DNA of 5,907 nucleotides. Source: Zoogloeaceae bacterium. Its GTDB lineage: Bacteria; Pseudomonadota; Gammaproteobacteria; Burkholderiales; Rhodocyclaceae. Where the stretch lies: contig JAIRLE010000023.1 in assembly GCA_031259605.1 (NCBI GenBank), positions 1 through 5,907 of the forward strand, given 5' to 3'. Position 1 is the first letter of the stretch. Every line of letters begins with the position of its first letter. Shown here one piece after another: positions 1 to 4,556 of this stretch. Below the pieces are notes generated by a model. It was not told the origin of the DNA, ran no database searches, and was given only the letters and a program-made list of their open reading frames with translations. Made by a program: the position numbers and the translations under genes.

Positions 1-990
1 CTCCCGCCCCGCCTGTTCGGGCGACACGGGTGAGAGTGGAGGCGACACGGTTTCGGTTTGTGGCGCGGTGTGTGGCAAGACGCTCTGCGGCCCCTGTTCC
101 GCGGCGGGTTTCGTCTCCAGAAGCCGCTGACGCTTTTCGGCGTAAAGGATTTCCGCCGCCAATGTGTCATAGGCCATGCCTAGCTGGTCGGCCATCTGCC
201 CGATCAGTTCATCCTGTACCCGTTGCAGCATGAAATGGCCCGCTTCGCCATCGAAACCGGCCAGGACATCCTGGAACAGCGCGGGGAATTCGTCTGCCCG
301 CGCACGGGCTTCCCACGTTCTGGCGGCGGCGCGGCGCAGGCCGGTCAGTTGTTCGATCTGATGGCGCCCCAGCCCGCCATAGAGCACGTTCGGGATGGCG
401 GGCAGCAGGTATTCGACCGCTTCGCGCATCCGGCTGATGTGCGGCTGCGGCACGGGATAACCGGCAGATTTGAGTCGCCGCGCCAGTTCCGCCTGTGAGA
501 TCGGCTTGCCGTCCTCGGCCTCGTAGAGCTCGCGGGCTTTTTCGACGCCCAGGGCGCGCTCGATGAACGTCAGCCCGCCGTGCAGTTCGTTCTCTGTCAA
601 ATGCCCGGTGAGCGCGACGATCTCGCCCGGCCAAGGGCGAAACAGGCAAGAGAGCCGGTAGAAGCGCTCGTCCCTCGTCTCGGCCCACAGTTCGCGCAGG
701 ATGGCCAGCCGGGTGTTGCCGCCGTTGCGAATGATGTAGTGATCCGCGCCGGGACGCTTGGTGATGGGCGGCGGCGCGTCCAGTCCGCGCTCGCGGATCG
801 AATCCCGGATCTCGTCGTAGAGCGGGTTGCGGGTCATGCGCGGATTGAGTTCGTAGGGCCGCAACTCGTCCAGGGTGATGGCCATCGGCGTGTCGGCGAT
901 CGGCTCGGACAAGGCCGCTGCGACCGGCCCGGCGCGCCGGAATCCTTCGCTTTGCAGCCTGGCGGCAACGGCCAGCAGGGGATCAGTCAT
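1..990 (-). CDS. parB: ICE ParB-family protein (PFGI-1/ICEclc class), C-terminus outside window
   Basis: An open frame of 330 codons runs from an ATG at 990 to the left edge with no stop, so the 3' end is missing. The start is supported by a GGAAG Shine-Dalgarno sequence about 10 nt upstream and by an 8-nt overlap with the preceding small gene. The ParB/Srx-type domain spans about residues 38-100, with NPR at 49-51, DSIRERGL at 63-70 and YIIRNGGNTRL at 85-95. A helix-turn-helix follows at about 164-190 (ISQAELARRL, then PHISRMREAV). The tail from about residue 300 is Pro/Thr/Ser-rich and looks disordered. Canonical chromosomal ParB has GERR in the second box; here it is GGNT, as I recall from the ICE-type ParB family. 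Expected roles are DNA binding with ParA in ICE maintenance or in the ICE transfer programme. The family call is firm; the exact function is inference. Confidence 0.88.
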   Translation of the reverse strand, partial: MTDPLLAVAARLQSEGFRRAGPVAAALSEPIADTPMAITLDELRPYELNPRMTRNPLYDEIRDSIRERGLDAPPPITKRPGADHYIIRNGGNTRLAILRELWAETRDERFYRLSCLFRPWPGEIVALTGHLTENELHGGLTFIERALGVEKARELYEAEDGKPISQAELARRLKSAGYPVPQPHISRMREAVEYLLPAIPNVLYGGLGRHQIEQLTGLRRAAARTWEARARADEFPALFQDVLAGFDGEAGHFMLQRVQDELIGQMADQLGMAYDTLAAEILYAEKRQRLLETKPAAEQGPQSVLPHTAPQTETVSPPLSPVSPEQAGRE

Positions 991-1174
991 GGCCGTGTCT
1001 TCCTTGCCGGGGCGTCGATGCGTCATTCATGCCAATATGGATGGGCGGCAAGCCCGGCTTCCGTAATTCGATCTGTCCGTCTTCCATGTAGTGCAACTGC
1101 CATCCCTCGCTCTGGGCGAATTCGATCAAGGGCGCCAGGCGGCGCTCAAGTGTTGCGTCGTGAATGTTCGGCAT
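983..1174 (-). CDS. shi: Small 63-aa protein between parA and parB, positional equivalent of ICEclc Shi
   Basis: This ORF begins MPNIHDATLERRLAPLIEF at 1174, preceded by a good AAAGGAA Shine-Dalgarno sequence. An upstream in-frame ATG at 1210 would place 12 more residues inside parA and has no such site, so 1174 is preferred. The first 29 nt overlap the end of parA in another frame, and the last 8 nt overlap the start of parB, so translation is probably coupled. The protein has an amphipathic N-terminal helix, a short beta-like segment (WQLHYMEDGQIELRK) and a polar, basic C-terminus. There is no signal peptide or membrane segment. In ICEclc the gene at this place is shi, whose product acts with ParA to stop division and growth of transfer-competent cells. 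I assign the symbol from position and architecture; I could not compare the sequences. It could also be a different small ICE protein. Confidence 0.6.
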   Translation of the reverse strand: MPNIHDATLERRLAPLIEFAQSEGWQLHYMEDGQIELRKPGLPPIHIGMNDASTPRQGRHGHD

Positions 1175-2021
1175 CGGCCAGTTTCCTTTCCCGCTTGCCT
1201 GTGACGGCAAAGAGCCGTTCGCGCCACTGGGGGCAGAGCGCCGCGCCCAGATCGCGCATGATCTCCAGCGCGGCGGGCGCGATGCGTCCCGACGGGCGGC
1301 GGTGTTCGATGCGATGCGCGGGCAGACCCTGTGTCGCGGCGCGGGGAAACGCCTCGATGGCCGGGATTTCGACGGCCAGGATCTCTACCCCGGCCTCTTC
1401 CCGGAACACCAGACGCAAGGCGCCCTGGATCATCCGGGCGTTGGCGGAGACCGCTGGCACCCGGTTCATCAGGAGGCGCAAGGGCGGCGGCGGGATGCCC
1501 AGATGCCGGAAAGGCGCGATGTCCGCGAGCAATTGCAGCGTGCCGCGCCGCAATTCCCGCGCCGTGAGGATCTCGGGCGTCACGGGCGAGAGCGCCTGTT
1601 CCGAGGCCAGCACCGCCATCTCCAGCAAGACGCTGCGCGCCCCCTGTGTGTCGATGAGCAGAAGGTCGTACTGTTCCCGGAAGGCCGGCAGCAGGTTGCG
1701 CAACCGCAGGCGACCGTCCGGCGCGTTCAGGAGCAGCATGTTCAACTGCCGGTGCGTGTCGTTGGAGACAATGATGTCCAGACCGTCGATCACGGTACGC
1801 GACACCAGGCAGGCAAGATCCCGTTCGTTGAACGCCAATAGCTCATAAATGCCGCCCGGCGCACGATGGGTCAGCTCATAGTAGGACGACAACGTGGGCT
1901 GTGCGTCGAGATCGACCAACAGGACGCGCAACCCGGCATCGGCCATGAGAGCGCCCAGATTGGCGGCGAGAGTCGTCTTGCCCACGCCGCCCTTGGTCGA
2001 GATGATGGCGATGGCCTGCAT
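1146..2021 (-). CDS. parA: ParA/MinD-family ATPase of an ICE
   Basis: This is a 291-aa P-loop ATPase of the ParA/Soj superfamily. The deviant Walker A box KGGVGKTT is at residues 10-17 with the signature lysine K10, the A' motif VLLVDLDAQPT is at 33-43, and Walker B LLLIDTQGA is at 120-128. There is no N-terminal DNA-binding domain, so it is a small soluble type. The start at 2021 puts the P-loop ten residues from the N-terminus as usual, and a GGAAG Shine-Dalgarno sequence lies upstream. A longer frame from 2075 would overlap alpA and add an unrelated leader. The gene lies 20 nt after alpA and overlaps the next small ORF by 29 nt. ParA ATPases bind nucleoid DNA as ATP dimers. In ICEclc the homologous protein, with Shi, causes host growth arrest and needs an intact Walker A motif, which is present here. 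Confidence 0.93.
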   Translation of the reverse strand: MQAIAIISTKGGVGKTTLAANLGALMADAGLRVLLVDLDAQPTLSSYYELTHRAPGGIYELLAFNERDLACLVSRTVIDGLDIIVSNDTHRQLNMLLLNAPDGRLRLRNLLPAFREQYDLLLIDTQGARSVLLEMAVLASEQALSPVTPEILTARELRRGTLQLLADIAPFRHLGIPPPPLRLLMNRVPAVSANARMIQGALRLVFREEAGVEILAVEIPAIEAFPRAATQGLPAHRIEHRRPSGRIAPAALEIMRDLGAALCPQWRERLFAVTGKRERKLADAEHSRRNT

Positions 2022-2041
2022 GGCGTGTCTTCCGGCGAAAA

Positions 2042-2254
2042 TCAGACGCGATCCCGGATGCGATCGAGAATCCACTGATCAATTTCAACGGAATCCCAGC
2101 CCACGGCGCGCACGCCCAACGGAATCGGCTTGGGGAATTTGCCCGCTTTGACCAGTTCGTAAAGGTAGGCGCGTTTGAACCCCACCTTCGCCTCGACCTC
2201 CGGACGGCGCAAGATACGGCGTTCCGGCGCCGGAAAAACATTCTCTTCGGACAT
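2042..2254 (-). CDS. alpA: AlpA-type helix-turn-helix transcriptional regulator
   Basis: This 70-aa protein of the prophage CP4-57 AlpA / MerR-like excisionase family starts MSEENVFPAPERRILRRPEV. The family pattern is clear: ILRRPEVEAKVGFKR at about residues 14-28 (first helix and turn), AYLYELVKAGKFPKP at 29-43 (recognition helix and wing), and GVRAVGWDSVEIDQWI at 47-62, with the typical G-x-R-A-V-G-W and E-I-D-x-W signatures. The start at 2254 has GGGAG about 9 nt upstream; an ATG at 2287 would add 11 residues with no support. It is the first gene of the operon with parA, the small ORF and parB. AlpA proteins activate or repress ICE and prophage genes and can act as recombination directionality factors. 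In ICEclc the gene at the head of this operon bears the same name. Confidence 0.92.
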   Translation of the reverse strand: MSEENVFPAPERRILRRPEVEAKVGFKRAYLYELVKAGKFPKPIPLGVRAVGWDSVEIDQWILDRIRDRV

Positions 2255-2277
2255 GACCAGTCTCCCTGGAATTGAAT

Positions 2278-2293
2278 GGGTCTTCATTGACCC
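2278..2293. promoter_or_regulatory. Small inverted repeat in the alpA leader
   Basis: The arms GGGTC and GACCC flank TTCATT and are perfect over 5 bp. The repeat lies 24-39 nt before the alpA start, just upstream of its ribosome binding site. It could be an operator or a leader hairpin. Five base pairs can occur by chance at this GC content. Confidence 0.25.
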
Positions 2294-2303
2294 GGTGGTT
2301 CAA

Positions 2304-2332
2304 CTTATCAATCCCGCCTCGGATTTGCAGCA
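2304..2332 (-). promoter_or_regulatory. Possible promoter of the alpA-parA-shi-parB operon
   Basis: Read on the minus strand, a -10-like GATAAG (2304-2309, four of six consensus bases) lies 18 nt downstream of TTGCTG, a poor -35 match. A start near 2297 would give a leader of about 43 nt containing the inverted repeat at 2278-2293. ICEclc operons of this kind depend on ICE-encoded activators, so a weak consensus would not be surprising. Other AT-rich hexamers further upstream are alternatives. Confidence 0.22.
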
Positions 2333-2460
2333 AACAATCGGATACCGGCGATTGCCGCATTGTCGTGATTCGAGGGGGCTATTCCCGGAAAAGCACATGT
2401 CCAGCCCGTGCGGATCGAGCGGACGCTCCAGGAAAAGTGGCGGGGAAATGGAACGCGGTA

Positions 2461-2720
2461 ATTCATATATCTTCGGCATTTTCATATTTGGAGCACTGAC
2501 CCTGCAATAATGATGTTAAGCTATATCGTATTCTAGACCAAATCGCTGCAACCCTATAATTCAAAACGTATTTTGTTGTGAATAAAATCATATGGGGCAG
2601 CATGCGTGTAGAAAAACATCACATTGTTTCAAGTAAAATAAATAAAAAATAAAAATATATAAGGATTCATTGCATCATGCCAATTCGTGATGATACTCAT
2701 ATACAGTAAAAGAATGCCTC
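2461..2720. other. AT-rich gene-free island, probable ICE-end region
   Basis: The composition changes sharply here. Bases 2561-2700 contain 40 G+C out of 140 by hand count, whereas the flanking DNA is clearly GC-rich. There is no ORF with a ribosome binding site and recognisable protein. The island contains A/T runs (2636-2661) and an imperfect hairpin around 2675-2692 (ATCATG with CGTGAT, one G-T pair). It sits immediately outside the alpA operon, which in ICEclc is the operon next to the right end of the element. A terminal regulatory or protein-binding region of the ICE is the likeliest explanation, but no att core could be identified. Confidence 0.4.
2531..2560 (+). promoter_or_regulatory. 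Possible outward-facing promoter in the AT-rich island
   Basis: A perfect TATAAT hexamer lies at 2555-2560 on the plus strand, reading away from the alpA operon. The -35 region at 17 nt spacing (TCTAGA, 2532-2537) is poor. ICEclc has an outward promoter at its right end that drives the integrase once the element is circular; this site has the right place and direction for such a role. In AT-rich DNA a single consensus hexamer is weak evidence. Confidence 0.25.
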
Positions 2721-2739
2721 TTGGAGATCATCCCGCTCA

Positions 2740-3300
2740 CACAAGTCGAAATTGGGCCATTCCCCGATGATTTGCATGCGCTGCGGGATGGAAAACGGCC
2801 AAGGCATGGATGGGCGAACCGTACCCGGCGACAAAAGGAGGCGCGATTGTCTTCAATGGCGAAGCGTTGCGAGGTTCGGCCCGGCGCAAGCGCGGCTTGA
2901 GGGCGGCGGCCATGTCTTGGCGATGGAAGACAATCGCCCGTTCCTGGCCGGGTCACTGCGGGATTTCTTCCCGGCGCTGAATGCTCCGGGGCGGCGTCGG
3001 CGGCAGGTTTCGGAATACACGACGAGGTGACACCGCCGAACGCACGGGCTTGGCTGCGTCGTACAACGGGATGCGGCGGCCCTGTTCGTCGACGAACGTC
3101 AGACCGTCGCGGTCGCGCTACCGCTGCAACAGGATCGGGAACAGCGTCCCCATCCCTGGATGAACCGCCCAGCCGTCCAACCGGCTCCGCGTCCGGACGC
3201 TTGGAGTTACACGGCCATCTCCCGTAGGAAAGCGATGGATTCAGACGGATTGCAGGCAAGAGACCCGCTTGCCAACGAGCGGGAAACAGTCCACGATTGA
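2740..3300. other. GC-rich stretch with only broken reading frames
   Basis: No frame here carries a start with a ribosome binding site and a recognisable product. On the plus strand a frame open from 2752 meets a TGA at 3028-3030 and then continues to 3300. On the minus strand several frames are open for 60-190 codons, as expected in GC-rich DNA, but their residue composition (Arg, Pro and Ala rich) does not look like a folded protein, apart from the short Rhs-like piece noted separately. It is best described as degraded coding DNA lying between the ICE end and the rnfH locus. Confidence 0.45.
3040..3180 (-). pseudogene. Possible remnant of an Rhs/YD-repeat protein gene
   Basis: On the minus strand one frame reads RLDGWAVHPGMGTLFPILLQR, then a TAG codon at 3118-3120, then RDRDGLTFVDEQGRRIPL and YDAAKPV down to 3040. 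The pattern of an aromatic and hydrophobic segment followed by D-G-L-T-F-V-D-E-Q-G-R-R-I-P resembles the N-terminal part of the conserved core of Rhs proteins, where a strand pair reads like LTYxDxxGRxxPF. There is no start and no longer homologous frame, and the frame stops again near 2970. This is recall of a motif, not a search; chance resemblance is quite possible. Confidence 0.25.
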
Positions 3301-3334
3301 GTCCGTTCCTGATGCGGGAACAGCGTAACCTTCT

Positions 3335-3393
3335 TTTTTAATCAAAGAGTTATGGCTTGGATTGGAGTTCAGCGCAGCGACGCTGATTAAAAA
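3335..3393. repeat. Inverted repeat with T-run and A-run arms
   Basis: TTTTTAATCA (3335-3344) and TGATTAAAAA (3384-3393) are perfect 10-bp complements separated by 39 bp. The right arm directly abuts and partly shares the next inverted repeat (3371-3388). The pair could form a hairpin with a long loop. It may be the edge of a small repetitive element. Confidence 0.45.
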
Positions 3394-3455
3394 GGGGGTG
3401 AAGAAAGGGAATGCCTGTTCGTTTTCCGCCGCAAGGAAATCAGCGTCGCTTCGCT
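3371..3455. repeat. 18-bp inverted repeat flanking 49 bp
   Basis: The left arm AGCGCAGCGACGCTGATT (3371-3388) is complementary to AATCAGCGTCGCTTCGCT (3438-3455) with a single mismatch. The segment between is purine-rich with no ORF. Each arm contains the AGCG(C/A)AGCGACGC core also present in the dispersed repeat at 3541-3568, so all belong to one repeat family or small mobile repeat. Confidence 0.6.
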
Positions 3456-3479
3456 CCGTATGGAAGGAAGCCCTCTCCC

Positions 3480-3518
3480 GCCCCTGACGGGGCACCCTCC
3501 CCCGCAAGCGGGGGAGGG
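3480..3518. repeat. Two consecutive GC-rich hairpins
   Basis: The first hairpin has arms GCCCC (3480-3484) and GGGGC (3489-3493) around TGAC. The second has perfect 10-bp arms CCCTCCCCCG (3495-3504) and CGGGGGAGGG (3509-3518) around the tetranucleotide CAAG. CCCTC-rich hairpins with a CAAG loop of this type occur as dispersed intergenic repeats in GC-rich proteobacteria. There is no following T-run on either strand, so an intrinsic terminator is unlikely. Confidence 0.55.
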
Positions 3519-3536
3519 AAATCCATCAGAAGAACT

Positions 3537-3570
3537 CGTCATTGCGAGGAGCGCAGCGACGCGGCAATCC
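3537..3570 (+). repeat. Dispersed intergenic repeat of the ATTGCGAGGAGCG...GGCAATCC type
   Basis: The segment begins CGTCATTGCGAGGAGCGCAG and ends GACGCGGCAATCC. Terminal ATTGC (3541-3545) and GCAAT (3564-3568) are complementary and could close a hairpin. Very similar sequences are scattered between genes in many unrelated bacterial genomes, in my memory of such repeats. It shares the 13-mer AGCGCAGCGACGC with 3371-3383. Its position beyond the end of rnfH fits an intergenic repeat insertion. Confidence 0.6.
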
Positions 3571-3583
3571 AGTTCGTACCAAA

Positions 3584-3599
3584 CGGCGCGAGAGCGCCG
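3584..3599 (-). terminator. Possible hairpin end of the ratA-rnfH transcript
   Basis: CGGCGC (3584-3589) and GCGCCG (3594-3599) enclose the GNRA-type loop GAGA. It lies about 45 nt after the rnfH stop. On the minus strand it is followed by GTTTGG rather than a full U-tract, so it is at best a weak intrinsic terminator or an RNA-stabilising hairpin. Confidence 0.25.
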
Positions 3600-3644
3600 C
3601 TGTTCCTATCGCCAGCGATTACGGGGCGTGTAGATACATATGCC

Positions 3645-3965
3645 TCATGACCCGGACGGGCCGCCGCCTTTTTTCATCGCCTTGCCCTCTTCCGCGCGCT
3701 TTTTGCGTACCGCTTTCGGGTCGGCGATCAACGGACGGTAGATTTCAACCCGGTCATGCGCGCGCAGCACAGTATCGGGCTTGGCGGGTTTGGCGTAGAC
3801 GCCGAGTTTGTTGTGGCTGTCGACATCTATTTCCGGGTATTTGAGCAGCAGGCCGGAAGACTCGACCGCCTCGCGCACGGTGGCGCCTTCCGGCAGGGAA
3901 AGCGTCACCACATCCTGCTGATGCGGCAAGGCATAGACGACTTCGACCTCGATGAATTCGCTCAT
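3645..3965 (-). CDS. rnfH: RnfH family ubiquitin-like protein
   Basis: This 106-aa protein of the RnfH (UPF0125, beta-grasp/ubiquitin-like) family is full length. It starts MSEFIEVEVVYALPHQQDVV. The family features are the first strand pair IEVEVVYALP (5-14), LSLPEGATVREAVESSGLL (about 22-40), the YPEID segment, LGVYAKPAKPDTVLRAHDRVEIYRPL (about 54-79) with the hallmark DRVEIYRPL, and a basic tail (DPKAVRKKRAEEG, then Lys/Gly-rich). The function is not well established; the name comes from association with rnf electron-transport genes in some bacteria. Here it follows ratA with a 4-nt ATGA overlap, so the two are translationally coupled, as in the conserved smpB-ratA-rnfH locus. It is most likely cytoplasmic. 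Confidence 0.93.
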   Translation of the reverse strand: MSEFIEVEVVYALPHQQDVVTLSLPEGATVREAVESSGLLLKYPEIDVDSHNKLGVYAKPAKPDTVLRAHDRVEIYRPLIADPKAVRKKRAEEGKAMKKGGGPSGS

Positions 3966-4405
3966 GCGCGCGGCGCTCCGTAGACCTGCCCGGCGCGCTT
4001 GACGAACGCCTCGACAAAGGTATTGGCAATGTGATTGAACACCGGGCCGAGTACCTTTTCCAGCAGGCGACTGGAAAACTCATAATGCAAGTCGAATTCC
4101 ACCTTGCTCGCGGTCTCGCCCAGGGCGGTAAACCGCCAGCCGCCGTCGAGACGGGTAAACGGGCCATCCTTGAGGCGGATCAGCATTTCGGTCGGGAACC
4201 GCTTGCGGTTCTCGGTGCTGAAACGGGCCTTGATGCCATGGTAATTGATGTGCAAGGTGGCGGCGGTGATCGTCCCGTCGCGGGCGAGCAGATCGGCTCC
4301 GCCGCACCACGGCAGGAATCGCGGATAATCCTCGCAACGATCGACCAGATCGAACATCTGCACGGGGGTGAATTCGATCAGGACTTTCTTGTAAACATCG
4401 GCCAT
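3962..4405 (-). CDS. ratA: RatA family START/SRPBCC-domain protein
   Basis: This 147-aa single-domain protein of the polyketide-cyclase/COQ10-like START superfamily begins MADVYKKVLIEFTPVQMFDL. The diagnostic segment VDRCEDYPRFLPWCGGADLL spans about residues 21-40. LHINYHGIKARFSTENR follows at about 51-67, then LKDGPFTRLDGGWRFTAL (77-94) and a long C-terminal helix (LLEKVLGPVFNHIANTFVEAFVKRA). The length is usual for the family. In E. coli RatA has been described as a 50S-binding toxin-like protein that blocks subunit association, while mitochondrial and bacterial relatives bind ubiquinone or lipids; which applies here cannot be seen. No strong Shine-Dalgarno sequence precedes the ATG, but the start aligns with the family N-terminus. 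It is divergent from smpB and coupled to rnfH. Confidence 0.93.
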   Translation of the reverse strand: MADVYKKVLIEFTPVQMFDLVDRCEDYPRFLPWCGGADLLARDGTITAATLHINYHGIKARFSTENRKRFPTEMLIRLKDGPFTRLDGGWRFTALGETASKVEFDLHYEFSSRLLEKVLGPVFNHIANTFVEAFVKRAGQVYGAPRA

Positions 4406-4447
4406 CGGCGTGGCGGCGGGCAGCGCGTCGAACTGGTAAGATGCATG

Positions 4448-4477
4448 ATTCTAACGCAAAGCAAGGCCCGAACCGCG
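4448..4477 (-). promoter_or_regulatory. Possible ratA-rnfH promoter
   Basis: On the minus strand TAGAAT (4448-4453) matches the -10 consensus in five of six bases. It would start transcription near 4441, giving a leader of roughly 36 nt before ratA. The -35 region at normal spacing (GCGGTT) is poor. Confidence 0.3.
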
Positions 4478-4518
4478 CCGCCCGCATACATGCGTCTATC
4501 TACATATATCGCGGGCGG
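4478..4518. promoter_or_regulatory. Inverted repeat around the AT-rich core of the smpB/ratA divergent promoter region
   Basis: CCGCCCGC (4478-4485) and GCGGGCGG (4511-4518) are perfect 8-bp complements around 25 nt that include the AT-rich TACATATAT (4501-4509). The latter is the most promoter-like sequence on the plus strand upstream of smpB, about 50 nt before its start. The repeat could be an operator for the divergent genes, or a hairpin in the smpB leader. No consensus -35 was seen for smpB. Confidence 0.3.
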
Positions 4519-4556
4519 GGCTACCCGCAACACAGCACGCAGGCGCCGACTTTCCC

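Noticed and set aside
1164..1841. 225-codon plus-strand frame opposite parA
   Set aside because: Fully antisense to a ParA with intact Walker motifs, Gln/Arg-rich and with no recognisable domain.
580..1848. Long 422-codon open frame on the plus strand
   Set aside because: It lies opposite parB, the small ORF and parA, all of which have clear family motifs; its composition is Arg/Ser/Ala-rich with no domain. It is an antisense shadow of GC-rich genes.
2294..2316. GGTTCAACTTATCAATCCC as a tRNA T-arm-like sequence
   Set aside because: The spacing is wrong for a T-arm and no acceptor stem or anticodon arm can be drawn around it.
2420..2436. GACGCTCCA as a possible tRNA-Gly 3'-end att core
   Set aside because: Only the final GCTCCA matches what is expected of the ICEclc tRNA-Gly target; no T-arm sequence precedes it, so it is too short to call.
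2300..2485. 61-codon minus-strand ORF just upstream of alpA
   Set aside because: No Shine-Dalgarno sequence before the ATG, no recognisable features, and it covers the likely promoter region of the alpA operon.
2835..2960. Plus-strand peptide resembling an ABC transporter ATPase fragment (FNGEALRGSARRKRGLRA)
   Set aside because: The similarity is confined to a few residues without Walker or signature motifs, and the frame breaks soon after.
2675..3259. 194-codon minus-strand frame in the gene-poor stretch
   Set aside because: Arg/Pro/Ser-rich low-quality composition, no ribosome binding site, and the only protein-like motif in the stretch is in a different frame.
3371..3568. CRISPR array
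   Set aside because: The repeat cores are in mixed orientation with irregular spacing and no uniform spacers; they are palindromic intergenic repeats.
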